DNA of 64,000 bases from Daldinia sp. FL1419 (Eukaryota > Ascomycota > Sordariomycetes > Xylariales > Hypoxylaceae), in assembly GCA_025201765.1 (NCBI GenBank), contig MU623379.1, positions 186,001 to 250,000 on the forward strand. Reading direction: 5' to 3'. The position numbers and the translations under genes were made by a program. The notes beneath the pieces were generated by a model. The model was not told where the DNA came from. It ran no database searches and worked only from the letters and a program-made list of their open reading frames with translations. Of this stretch, positions 23,526 through 34,652 are shown piece by piece; within the stretch, counting starts at the first letter, position 1; every line of letters starts with the position of its first letter.

Positions 23526-24152
23526 ATGGTCAAGACTTCCGTCCTTAACGATGCGCTTAACGCCATCAACAACGCCGAGAAGACCGGAAAGCGTCAGGTC
23601 CTCATCCGACCTAGCTCCAAGGTCATCGTCAAGTTCTTGACCGTCATGCAGCGACACGGTAGGTCCCATTCTCTCCGCCATCTCGTCTTCTGCTATTCTT
23701 GTATTTCCCCAAGGTATTCGGCATGATAACTGGATAACGGTCTCAAAACGCCCTACGACCGAAGTCTTTTAAGTTGCCGATAGATCGATATTTTCCAGCG
23801 AAGGAATCTTACACGTTTCTCTGATAATATCCAACATGAAGTCTTACGTTTAGTCTTTCGCTACATTTAGCTAACGCTTTTTTCTTTGTTAGGCTACATC
23901 GGCGAGTTCGAGGAGGTCGACGACCACCGATCCGGCAAGATCGTCGTGCAGTTGAACGGCCGCATCAACAAGTGTGGTGTCATCTCTCCCCGATACAACG
24001 TCCACCTCTCCCACCTCGAGAAGTGGGTCGTCAAGCTGCTCCCCGCCCGTCAGTTCGGCTACATCATCCTCACCACCTCTGCCGGTATCATGGATCACGA
24101 GGAGGCCCGAAGGAAGCACGTTGCTGGCAAGATCATTGGTTTCTTCTACTAG
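23526..24152 (+). CDS. rps22: Small-subunit ribosomal protein uS8 (S22/S15a)
   Basis: Two exons: 23526-23658 and 23893-24152, 130 aa, the usual length of eukaryotic uS8. The 234-nt intron starts GTAGGT and ends GTTAG; the join gives QRHGYIGEFEEVDDHRSGKI. Other marks: MVKTSVLNDALNAINNAEK, VLIRPSSKVIVKFL, LNGRINKCGVISPRYNV, and the C-terminus TSAGIMDHEEARRKHVAGKI plus IGFFY. It binds 18S rRNA in the 40S body. A further intron probably lies in the 5'UTR. Confidence 0.97.
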
Positions 24153-25276
24153 GCGGATGACAAAAGAAAAGTAAAAGGAGCAAGGGATATGAACTGACTA
24201 AAGGCATTTTCGGCGTTTGGGAGGAAATGGATAATGGCCAAGCTATGATGCTTGATGTTTTTCAGCCAAATACACCACGATACCACGAAATGCTATACAA
24301 GTCCAGTTCTTGCAGTCCTTTTTTGCGTGTCTACCCAGATAGTCCTCTTTGTGTGCATTGTCGAGCATCAGAGTGCCATGTGAAAATACCGGTTACCTAA
24401 TACATTCTGGTCGTGCTATGTATGTACGGGCATGTACCTATGTATACAGTCACCTGCAGGGGATGCGCCTGGACAAGGGTGTACCTATCCAACGCCCATA
24501 GTACCTTGCCTAAGTGAATGTAAAGCTTGATCCTTCCGTATGTGCAACTGTGACAGTCAATTAGGTTTATAACTTTGTTTGTTATAAAGTTCTGTCATCC
24601 GTTCACAAAACGTAATCCTCCGAAGTTTGTAACTTAATGTTTTGATATTCACACGAGTTTCCATAGTACACGAGCTTACAGACGTTTTCATATCCATACA
24701 TAGTGCGTTGCTCATACCCCTGATTTACGGCCCGCAAAGCTCGAAATAATTTGTACATGATTCATGGATAATATGGCTAGGTCGGGTCAGATACGCGTCA
24801 CAGTGCATCTTCCTGCACACCTATTGATAAAAATGCAAGTATTTAATTGGGTCGAGCAAACAAATACCGGGGCGCTACTTCTGAAGGTAGCAACTAAAAA
24901 ACAGGAATGGAAGGGGCTCCTGAACCTCATCGGGTCTATTTTCTTTTAGATTCTTTTTTAGAGGTTTATATCTCCTTAGGGTATCTTGGTTTTCTCCATA
25001 ATTTTCTTAAATAGCATACATTAGGTGCACTTACACATACATACCTATCTTTTTACTTATTAGTTACTCGCAAGTTACTCGCATGTAGTTGTTCTATCCC
25101 TCTTTCTCCCCTTTTGACCCACGATAAGCACGATAGGTACATGTACCAATGTCATTCTTTACATCATTATTTCTTTCTGCGCCAACAAGTCTCAGCCGAC
25201 AGCCATCGAGCCTTTCGAGCCTTTCGAACCTTTCGAACCTTTCCAAACTGCGGGCGGGATTAGGGTGTGAAGAGAG
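24153..25276. other. Intergenic region
   Basis: 1,124 bp between uS8 and the CAP10 gene. AT-rich and rich in GTACCTATGTAT-like words. A 9-bp tandem repeat lies at its right end (25207-25247). Short ORFs are not supported. Confidence 0.6.
25207..25247. repeat. 9-bp tandem repeat TTTCGAGCC/TTTCGAACC
   Basis: Four to five adjacent copies ending about 30 nt before the CAP10 start codon, so probably within the mRNA leader. The copies drift from GAGCC to GAACC. Confidence 0.75.
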
Positions 25277-27211
25277 ATGCGTCCGCGCCAAATACTCATA
25301 ACCGGCGGGTTCGTCTTCCTCGGTATTTGCGTCGTTACTCTTTTCCGATTGACGCCCTCCGGTACAAACCTTTCAGACCTTAAGCCCGGTCCTCTGTCGC
25401 ATAAGGGTGGTGTTGGAAATGATGGCTTGGGTAATAATGCACCAAAACCGCTGGCGGCCGTGGTCCCTTTCGATCCTAAGCCAATGCCCGCTCCCGCTGG
25501 ATCACATCCTATGTACCACTTGATCACCCAAGCAGAACGGGATCTCGAAGCCACAAAGTCACGCCAATCCAAGACGATCAAGGATGCTGTTGCGGAATAC
25601 CGCAGGCGGTACGGAATACCCCCCCCACCCAATTTCGACAAATGGTTTGAGTTTGCGAAAGCCAAGAACGTCCAGCTCATCGACGAGTTTGATATGATCC
25701 ACGAGTCGCTGACGCCCTTTTGGGGACTGAAGCCTTACACAATACGCGCGCGTGCCAGGGAGGCCCTAGGGTTCGACAACGCGTTGCTGGGTGTCCAGAT
25801 CCGCAACGGTAAGATTACGCACATCCAGGGCGGGAGCGAGTGGCAGCGGGAGGCCACTGCGGGGATGATGGGCAAATTCCTCAAGTGGCTACCCGATATG
25901 GACCTGTGCTTTAACCTGCACGACGAGTCCAGGGTGATAGTGCCACATGACGATCTTTCTAGGTTGGTTAAGAGAGCCAAAGAAGTGAATATGCCTGCGG
26001 CCAATTCCAAATCTCGCCCGAAGAACGAGTTCACGCCGATGGGCAAGGGGCTGAATGACGGGTCGAAGTTCGAGGAGAGCAAACTTACACGGTTTAACGT
26101 ATTTGCCCACCAGCCAACGTGGACTCACTCGAGACTGTCGTGTCCCCCGGAAAGTCCTTCTAGAGGCTTGGAGGAAGAAGAGAGAAAGGATGATATCTCG
26201 AAATACGGCCTGGGCGAGCTGGGCTTCATCTACAATATCACGGCCATGTCCGATATCTGCTACTCCCCGTCGCTAGGTTCGACCTTTGGTTTCTTCGATC
26301 GACCGAACGCATACAACATCGTCCTCGACTTATTCCCAATTTTCTCTCAGTCCAAGATTTCTTCCTATTCTGATATCTTATACCCGTCGCCGTGGTACTG
26401 GTTTGAGAAGGTAACGTATGAAGAATCGAAAGACATTGCGTGGGCGGACAAGGAAGACAAGTTTTACTGGCGTGGTTCTACAACTGGAGGGTTTAGTAGG
26501 AACGGCGGGTGGAGACGACAACACCGACAACGATTTGTAAAGAAGATTAACGCGGCTGATAACGCCAAGATCCTCGAAGAGAATAACGGCAAATGGGCAG
26601 TCCAGGAGGTACCGCGGGGCGACTATAAGGACATGATCGACGTATATTTCTCAGGGGTAGGGCAATGCGACCCTGGTGACTGTGACGCGCAAAAGGAATT
26701 CTTCACGATCAAGGGACATGCGGAGCAACAGGATGCTTGGAAGTACAAGTACTTGTTGGATATCGACGGAAATGCGTTTAGCGGTCGGTTTTATGCTTTC
26801 CTAAAGAGCAGGAGTTTAGTGTACAAATGGGCCATCTTTCGCGAGTGGCATCTCGAGTGGTTGAAGCCGTGGGCGCATTACATCCCCCTTAGTCTACAGG
26901 GCGAGGAGTGGCTCGAGGCCGTCCGATTCTTCGGCCATGGTGACCTAGGAACCAAGGAGGCCGAGCGGCTCGCGAATCAGCAGCGGGACTGGGCGAATAA
27001 GGTCCTACGGCATGAGGATATGGAGGTGTGGTTTTTCCGGTTACTTTTAGAGTACGTCCCCGCGCCTCAAGCCAATGTCTCGTTGCTCTTTGAGCCGAAA
27101 CGCTAACAGAGATGTAGGTACGGCCGAGTCGTGGACGACGAACGCGAGAACATAGGATATTCGGCAGGCGCGCCCGCGGGTAGAGCATCGGGAGAAGCGC
27201 CTAGTCCGTGA
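25277..27211 (+). CDS. CAP10-family glycosyltransferase, type II membrane protein
   Basis: Two exons: 25277-27051 and 27118-27211, 622 aa. The intron 27052-27117 starts GTACGT, has a CTAAC branch site, and ends TGTAG. Unspliced, the frame stops at 27106; spliced, it ends LLLEYGRVVDDERENIGYSA. The family includes the cryptococcal capsule protein Cap10 and animal POGLUT O-glucosyltransferases. Residues about 6-25 form a signal anchor after MRPR, placing the catalytic part in the Golgi lumen. Family-like segments: TPFWGLKPYTIRARAREAL, DLCFNLHDESRVIVPHDD, DKFYWRGSTTGGFSRNGGWR, YKYLLDIDGNAFSGRFYAFL and FREWHLEWLKPWAHYIPLS. The last three form the conserved sugar-nucleotide core. The substrate is unknown; it precedes two secreted carbohydrate enzymes on the other strand. 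Confidence 0.88.
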
Positions 27212-28512
27212 CGAATAGGAAGTGGCAGCGACGTTAATATGAGGATCGGAAACGGATAGGATATGCTATATAGGCATAAGTAGATTTGGCAGGCCGGCGT
27301 ACGGATTGTATAAAAACAGCTGCATGGTCGGAGTTTTTTTTACTTCACCTTTTTTTTTAATCCTTTTTACTTTTTTTCTCTTTCTCGGTGCATTTGCATG
27401 CACGTACATGCGGACGGACGGACGGCGGTATCATACATACCTACGTATATGTATATTTGAAGGGAGGAAGTCCTACAAAGCCAAGGCGGGGGGAATGATA
27501 CCTAATGATAAGGATATTTTTCGGATCCGGATCGGAGTTCCTATATATATATTTCTCCCTCTCTCAGACAGCGTCTGGATATTTATTTTTAAGGATGTGC
27601 GAAGACGAGCAGGGAGATGAACCGTGTAGACGGAGAGATTACTTTAGGTTATCTTCATCTATCTGCACGTCTTTTAAGCTCTGGGTAAGCTTCAATGTTC
27701 CTAGGCTAGACAGCTGCCTGCTGCCTATATATATACCCGGACGAAACCCCGGAGGATCCGCCAAGGTAGGTAAAAAGGGTACTGCGCCTCGCGGGAAGGG
27801 GGAGCGGTTTAATGCTTAATTTCTAACTACCCAGGGTGAATGCGAGATGACATGCATGTAAGGTATGTTAGTTTAGGTTAGGTCAGGTCAGCTTAGGTTA
27901 GATAACCTCGTTAGGAGGTATATGATAAGGACGTTTTAAGAAGTAAGCCGTAGTGGAAGTGGGATTGGTATGTATGAGCTATCATAGGGTTGTAATAAGC
28001 TGCTGCCTATTGTGGAGAGCTGAGACTAGGGAATAGTTTCTGAATACGGCGTATTCAGTCTGAACTTTTTTAACTTTTTATTTTATTTTACTTTTTTTTT
28101 TAAACCGGATGGGTCATGTAGTTTTTATCTTTAGGCTAGTGAGCAGTGAGCAGTGAGCAGCAGTATGATGCTAAGATTGGGCCAATTGCACACTCTACGT
28201 AGGTAGGTCTATAAGATATCATACGACAGACAGTAAGCTATTATTCGTATAGGCGGGATAAGCGATGGGTTCTTCGATCATGGGGTAATACGAGCCACGT
28301 TGAGGCAGCATTTATATCTAGATCCAGACCGGTCTTTTTAACAGGCGCCGATAAACCTGCTTACGGTCAACTACTAGGTATTGTCGTGTTGCTAACTTGG
28401 ATAGGCTTTTATAATCGATTTACCCCTTATTCGGGCAGTTCGTCAATAACGAAACCATATATTATATTTATTACATTTCCGGGATTCGAAGATTCCTCTC
28501 TGTTGGTTTATA
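27212..28512. other. Convergent intergenic region with small repeats
   Basis: 1,301 bp between the CAP10 and GH16 3' ends. Contains T-rich runs (27335-27385, 28065-28110), GGTTAGGT/GGTCAGGT-like words around 27870-27900, and GTGAGCA three times in tandem at 28139-28159. No gene supported. Confidence 0.6.
28139..28159. repeat. 7-bp tandem repeat (GTGAGCA)x3
   Basis: Three perfect copies in the 3' intergenic region. Confidence 0.8.
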
Positions 28513-29393
28513 CTATGGGTTATAGCTTAATACCTCCAAGTTCCGCACTTGATATAGTGTATCTGTTTATTGACGATTAGTCAAGGACAAAGGACGTCGA
28601 AGTTCTGAAATCGTGTACTTACCGCTACTGGGGCCTGGGGATCCGGATGATCCCTCCATTTGCAAGTTAATAATCCTAAAAAGGAGCCCGTCGGTTAGTT
28701 ACAAGCTCCCTAGACGTAAGGCCAGCCTGAATCGACGTGGACTTACAGATACATCGGCTTGCCAAAGAAGTTCCCTCCAACCTGAGTCGTGACAAGCGAT
28801 CCGTCCATGTAGAACTTGACAGAAACATCCCGCTGGTTGATATCGCGGATCTCGCACTTGATAGAGTGGAACTGGTCCGGGCTGGCGTAGTTCACATCCT
28901 TCCAGGAGAGCACCGACGACGTGTTGAACGTGTTGAACGAGATCTTCCCCGAGCCCTTCCACTCCGCCATATCGATCTCCGGCGGCCAGCCATCTACCGC
29001 CGTGAGCCAGAACGCGGGCCAAGTGCCCTTGGTCGTGGTGGCCTTGAACTCCCCCGAGAAGTCGTACCCCCCGCCCCGCGACACGTTGAAGTGCTCCTTG
29101 GCGCTGATCGCGCCCGATAGGTAGTTGATCTTGATCTTCTGGCCGCCGTGCGAGGCGTCCGGCTGCCCCGAGACCTTCCTCGCCGTCAGCGTCACCATGC
29201 CGTTCGAGAACCGGACTTGGCTCTTGTCCATGCGCGCCCCGCCGTTGTGGTCGGTGCCCCACGGGTAGTTGTACGACCAGTCCGCGTCGAAGTTGGACTG
29301 CGAGTCGAAGCTGGTTTTCGGGATCATGGTGCGCACCGCTTCGGCGCACGATGCGGCTGCGAGGAGCAGCGAGTAGGCCCCGAGGAGATGCAT
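28513..29393 (-). CDS. Secreted glycoside hydrolase family 16 protein
   Basis: Three exons: 29393-28747, 28675-28623, 28562-28513, 249 aa. Introns 28746-28676 (GTAAGT...TTTAG) and 28622-28563 (GTAAGT, branch CTAAT, ...ACAG). The joins give KPMYLIINLQMEGSSGSPG and then DTLYQVRNLEVLSYNP, the expected last strand of the GH16 jelly roll. A signal peptide is clear (MHLLGAYSLLLAAASCAEA, residues 1-19). The catalytic motif is E-I-D-M-A-E at residues 139-144, with Glu139 as probable nucleophile and Glu144 as acid/base. GH16 enzymes cut or transfer beta-1,3/1,4-glucans or galactans; the exact substrate cannot be read off. The next upstream gene on the same strand is a GH28. Confidence 0.88.
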
Positions 29394-30098
29394 TCTGGCG
29401 AGCGGCAGGCTGTATTACCGTGCGTCTGGGGAGTGCGACTCGAGAGTCCAGCTTCGATTGTGGACCAGCGGAAGTGCTGCATATATACCCCTTTGGTTGA
29501 TTCTGGGCTGAACAGCATGTTTACTATTAAACCGGATCGCAGACGGCAGGGAAGCGATGCTAATGGTGGAAATATTAATTAGCTAAGTCGCAATATACGC
29601 CCTCGTGCCGTACGCGCAGCACCTGTCTGGGGTAGGTAGTATAGCCACCACGGTCGATATTTATCCGGGTAAATGCCCCCTTTTTGAGATATCTCATAGG
29701 CCAGAATATGCGCGACGTTAGGAGATGTCCAGTACTAAAATAGAAGGAGAGACGGGGAGCATTGACGCAGTGACGGGACTCGTGCCTCGTGTTGATGCTT
29801 GCTTGATGGGGGATCTGTCTTAATGCGGTTGTCATGCCGGACCCTGATCGGCGGTGGCATGTTCTGGTCGCTCATCAACCTGATCTCCAGCGTCGTATTG
29901 GTGCGGCTAGTGTTGCTTTTGGCCTGGATACAGGATTCTCGCATGTCGTAAATAATTACATTTTCAATGTCACCTAGTCATATAGTGTATCGTGTGTGGT
30001 TTACACAGGTTTTGCTCTTATTGACAGGGTTAACTACGAATTTATCATACGCTTTAGCCTAGTTTCTATAGACATGAAATCCTGGACCACGAGACCTC
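29394..30098. promoter_or_regulatory. GH16 promoter and GH28 3' flank
   Basis: 705 bp. On the minus strand a TATATA lies at 29482-29487, about 90 nt before the GH16 ATG, a plausible TATA box. No other gene is supported; small minus-strand ORFs at 29575-29944 have no family. Confidence 0.5.
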
Positions 30099-31827
30099 CT
30101 AACCTTGCGAGGTATCCCGGTCTTCGTCGGACTCTGCAACGCAAGCCAGTTGTAACAAGCCGTTGTCCATATTTCTACACTCATACACAGGCGACTCTCC
30201 GCTAGGGACCGTAATAGTGATGTTTTCCGCCTTAATATTGCTGCATCGCTGTATTTGATATCAGAATCGGCGTGTTTATAATTAAATAAAATTCTTATAA
30301 TATACTGGGAACTTACGTCCGGTGCGCTACATACGAGCGAGCCTGCTTGCGGATCCAACTTCGTGGAGGTTGTTCCGTATATATTCTTCATTGTTATATC
30401 TTCGATGGTCAAGTTGGCCTGCATATAGCTAGATCTTAGCAACGAGTGAAGCCCTGCTATATAATTGTAGGACTTACCGGGAACTCGTTACATAACGTCT
30501 TATTGCTCTGTCCGTAGCACTGCGTAATGGTGATAGCCCTGTCGTTGTCGATGCTATGAAGGAGATCGTATGTGACGTTTCGAACATAGCCAGATCCACC
30601 GCCGCCGACGAGATGAGTCTGAAAGTTAGTCTGAATGCCGGGCCACACCTTTATCCTCGCGAAATCGCTAGCATTCGTCATAGAAATATTGTAGATGTGC
30701 AGGTTCTCGACGATATCTGTTTGTCCTACATACTGGCCGATAGAACCAATACTGATGCCATGCGAGCCGATACACTCCAAGTTTTGAACGACAACATTGG
30801 TACTGTTTGGCTTGAATGACACGCAATCTTGAAAGTCAGCATCCGCTTATAGCGGCCAAGTGCTGTCTCGACATACCATCGGTGTTGCGGATAAGCGAAT
30901 CCTGAATTACTACTCGATCCGAACGGTAGGTATCCCAGCCATCCGAGTTGGCTATTTTTACGCCGTTGAGGGACTATGTGTTTGTCAACACCCGCAGGTC
31001 TTGTAGACGTAAGAGCTAGTTTACCTCTGCGCGAAGATCCATGTTGCTAACGATGATATCGGAACTATTCGCAATGATGTTGAACCACTACAAGACTGTT
31101 AACCGAGAGCGATCAGTGCTATTTTTCAAGAATAAAGAATATCTTCGCCTACGTTTGGCGGGTTGCGCATTCGCAGATTCGACATGGAAGCACCCTTCAT
31201 GCCGTCAAGGGCGAAGAGCATCGGTCTATACAGCTGTGAGTCTCATAAAGTTAGCATTGGCATGAAACTTGATTATCGCAGTAGTATTCTACTGACAGCT
31301 TTATTCCTCTGTATCTCTTCCCAATACGCCTGGCCCTTCCCATCAATAACACTCTTACCCTCATCCAGAGACAAGTCGCCGTAGATATTAACATCCTCAC
31401 CCCCGAGCTTCCAAAACGTGCTCTGGTTCTGAAACGCATACTTGAAGCTATGGTCCTCCCAGTAGTACACGTCGGAGTCGTCGAAGGCGATGGAGCCGGT
31501 AATGACGATGTCGATGTGCTTGAGGAACGTGAGATCCAGGGGCGAACCGATCAAGTACGACTTATCGAATACGACGGTGCCACCATCGTTACATTCATGC
31601 AAAGCCTGCAGTATATGCTGTGCGTCGTCACGATTCGTGGTGCACCCCTGCTTCACATGACAGTACCGCCCTTCTTCGCGCGGGGGCGAGAGTGGCACGG
31701 CTTTGCCGGCATTGTAAGGACCCGGTATGACACTGGGACGAGATGGTATCCCGGAATGGCCCGTCGCAGATGCCGGCGCTAGAAGAGCAAGTACCGCGAC
31801 AAGCGGGCTCACTAGAACGAGCTTCAT
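30099..31827 (-). CDS. Secreted exo-polygalacturonase, GH28
   Basis: Seven exons: 31827-31297, 31233-31153, 31087-31025, 30973-30877, 30827-30478, 30418-30317, 30248-30099, 457 aa. All six introns (49-68 nt) are GT-AG and all phases close. The first donor is GTCAGT, a weaker form. The enzyme removes galacturonate from pectin chain ends. Signal peptide MKLVLVSPLVAVLALLAPASA (about 1-21). GH28 motifs after splicing: ANSDGWDTYRSD with Asp236, NTDDCVSFKP with the Asp pair 257-258 formed across an exon junction, GSHGISIGSIG with the motif III His280, and ARIKVWPG (the RIK motif). SGYVRNVTYD and several N-x-S/T sites are visible. It sits beside a secreted GH16, suggesting a small plant-wall-degradation patch. 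Confidence 0.93.
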
Positions 31828-32761
31828 CCTTCAAAGTGCTATGGGGTTAGCTAGCTGATAGCTATTTCGCTGGCCTTCCCCGGAGACAAGCACATGCAAA
31901 GTGCATAGCAAATGAAAGTGAGCCTAGAAGTAGTGTTTACATATTCCCAAGATATACCTTATAGGTATAAAGCACAAAGGGGTTGCACTTCGGGCTGGAA
32001 ACAGCACGAAGCCAAGACCCCGATCCAAAATGCCGGGAAGATATATTGAAGCGATAGGTGGATGATCTGTGGAGTTTACATATATGTTCCTGGAGATCTC
32101 GGTTAGTCGGCCGATATTATAGCGGTGCTAGGTAACCTAGTTGGTCGAATGAATAGTCGCCTTCAAATCTCCAAAAGTAGGATTCATCAGTCTTGCTTGG
32201 CGTCAGGGAATATGACCTATAGTAAAGCTATTTGATGGGCTTTATTGTATAATAAGATCAAGTTCCAAGAGCTCTCTAACCATGTTCCCCCACAACTAAT
32301 CGCTATGGCCTGGGGTTGTTCCCCGCATGATCTGAGGTCGATCTCCGGGGTTGTGGTCTCTAATATAACCCCGGCTTAGGCTAATGGTATTGTGGTGAGC
32401 TGTTAAGCTTTTCTATGCTAGTTACCTAGTTGTATTGTGAATAGATTTTAAAGACGCCAGATAAATATCTAGGGCTGACCTCACGATTTATTAGCGATTG
32501 AAGGAAATCTCCCTTACCTTTTAAGGATAGAGCCATCATATTAGACAGCTTTATAACACATTTAGCTTACACGGGTCGGGTTACGATACACTGAACAGAA
32601 CAATAGATCTCAGCTTAGGCATATTCTCCGCCTTCTACCATCACTCTAGATATTACCTTCTAGTGCTCTAAGTTACCATCTAACATTAGACGACTTAAAA
32701 GAAAGCCACCATAAAACAACCCCTACCAACATCCGTGTACCAAAAAAAGGGGGTTCAAGTC
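31828..32761. promoter_or_regulatory. Upstream region of the exo-polygalacturonase gene
   Basis: 934 bp between the GH28 start (minus) and the 3' end of the flavin-reductase-like gene (minus). A TTTATACC motif on the minus strand (31964-31971) is about 140 nt before the ATG and may be the TATA element. No further feature recognised. Confidence 0.45.
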
Positions 32762-33793
32762 CTACGCGGACTTGCCCTTGCCCGCCTTCTCCTTCAACTT
32801 GTTATATCCCTCTTCCCCGCCAACATCCTCCTTAAACCTCGGCCTAGGGATCTCCACCGCCTCCGTGACCCGTCCGTACGTAATCCCCCCCAACCTGCTC
32901 ACGGGCTTTAGAACCGCGGGATCGATCAGATCGCGCTCCTCGTTAATCGCGTCCTCCCGGACCCAGAACCTCGTCCCTTCAAGAATAACCAAACACCCCG
33001 TCTTCTTCCCCGGTATCGCCCTGCTCTCAAACTCCCGCACGCTCTCGAGCTTACACTCCACGCTAAACACCGCCTCCTTGACCCGCGGCGCCTTGACGTC
33101 CACGGTATCAAACACGGGCGTCAGCCCGCTAATATCCCACTCGCTCGCGCTCGGCGGGGCATCCACGCTCGTCGCATTCGCCGCCTCGACGAAGTCCTCG
33201 CCGATGATGCTCACCACGCACTCGCGGCTGGCGAGGATATTCCGCAGAGTATCCTTCGGCGCGGCCAGCGTGGCCGCGACGCCCAGCGCAAACAGCGGCG
33301 GGTCGTGGTTCACCATATTGAAGTACGAGAACGGGGCCAGGTTCCGCGCCGTCCCGTCCTCCGCCTGCGACGACACGAACCCGATCGGCCGCGGCACGAT
33401 CCCGCTGATCAGAAGCTTGTAGTTGGACGTCAGCGGCCGCCCTTCCTCGTACGGGTCGATGCACACATGTTTCCTGCCGTCAGCATCCGCGCCCCGCTGG
33501 CCATTCGCCCCGTCGCCAAACGACCACCCCGGCTCCGCCGTCTTGGTGAATCGGAACCGCGACTCCCCATCCCAGTCCGGCCGCGACGCCTCGACTTTCC
33601 TAAAGTCCGGGTGCGGGTTCCGCTTAATAGCGGCCTCCCGCTGCGTCGAGACGGACATGTTCGCAGACAAAGACAGCGCCGGATTCGGATTTATCAAAAG
33701 AGCTCTAGACAACACAATACCAATGCGAGGTGCCGGTTTTCTTCGCAGTGCGCGGATTGCCAAGGACGAAAACCGATGGCGAAGAGACGGCAT
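32762..33793 (-). CDS. Flavin-reductase-like FMN-binding protein
   Basis: Single exon, 343 aa from the ATG at 33793. A second in-frame ATG at 33658 (MSVSTQREAAIKRNPHPDF) would give 298 aa. The segment between the two is Arg-rich and acid-free (MPSLRHRFSSLAIRALRRKP), so it may be a mitochondrial presequence, and both starts could be used. The core is the split-barrel flavin-reductase-like fold: RPLTSNYKLLISGIVPRPIG, FVSSQAEDGTARNLAPFSYF, FNMVNHDPPLFALGV and DTLRNILASRECVVSI. Such proteins bind FMN, and some reduce flavin with NAD(P)H. The C-terminus is Lys-rich (NKLKEKAGKGKSA). The substrate is unknown. A TTG-initiated extension to 33859 is not needed. Confidence 0.85.
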   Translation of the reverse strand: MPSLRHRFSSLAIRALRRKPAPRIGIVLSRALLINPNPALSLSANMSVSTQREAAIKRNPHPDFRKVEASRPDWDGESRFRFTKTAEPGWSFGDGANGQRGADADGRKHVCIDPYEEGRPLTSNYKLLISGIVPRPIGFVSSQAEDGTARNLAPFSYFNMVNHDPPLFALGVAATLAAPKDTLRNILASRECVVSIIGEDFVEAANATSVDAPPSASEWDISGLTPVFDTVDVKAPRVKEAVFSVECKLESVREFESRAIPGKKTGCLVILEGTRFWVREDAINEERDLIDPAVLKPVSRLGGITYGRVTEAVEIPRPRFKEDVGGEEGYNKLKEKAGKGKSA

Positions 33794-34652
33794 GAGGGGG
33801 GAGGTGGAGGAGGTTATAATACCGCAAGGCGCGGTTACACGCGGATGATAACTCGGCAAGGGGATGCAGCGTAGCGGAATTGCCGACTTTCGGAAGAAAC
33901 GGCGCGGGACGACGGAGGTGGCTTCCCACTTTTAGCGCCTGTAGGATTTCTAGCTAAATTCTTGATTCTTTCTGTGAAGATGACAATTTACTTGGATTAT
34001 TAACGTATAATGTTTTCGATTTCGGAAACATTTGGAAAAAATATAAGGGCCCTTAAGGAAATGATCGTTTGGTTAGGTACTAGGTTAACTTAGATAGTGA
34101 TGTAATCTCTCGGAACGCTTGCTCGGAACGTTTCTAAATCGGGGAACTCGGTGGAGGGCCGGGATTGAACCTTACGCGGGGATCAAAAATGTCTCCGAAG
34201 TTGAATCGGAACGAAAGAAATGTCCTCCTAGACTGACCAAGTACCTCTTATTGGATATCAAGTTTGTAATCGTAAAAGCCGCACTTAAATGCCTAATCAC
34301 AATAACGAAAAAGTAGATATGTACCTAGGTAGTAGACAAATTATCGTCTCGTTCATAGAATTCATACGCATCGTACCATCTTATAAAAATCACCACCCCT
34401 TAACTCCTCATCTAGGTATCTGATTCCTAACGCCTACCCGAAACCGCAAAGCTTGCCCTGCCCCCCCTGACGCGGCTTTTCCCTAACAACGCCGCTACCA
34501 TACATCTATCCCACACGTTAACAACAAATTAACGCCAATATCTTACATGGGAATGAAAAAACGTCGTTACCCGATCCGGCGGGCGATATCCGCTCTCACA
34601 TGTAGTACTATATTTTCCAACACCATAGTCATATATGCGATCGTGAGAAATA
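33794..34652. other. Intergenic region
   Basis: 859 bp between the flavin-reductase-like gene start and the PDE 3' end. Holds an exact TACCTAGGTA palindrome at 34322-34331. Nothing else supported. Confidence 0.6.

Noticed and set aside
15482..31827. Secondary-metabolite gene cluster
   Set aside because: No polyketide synthase, NRPS backbone, terpene synthase or cluster regulator; the neighbours are housekeeping genes and two secreted hydrolases.
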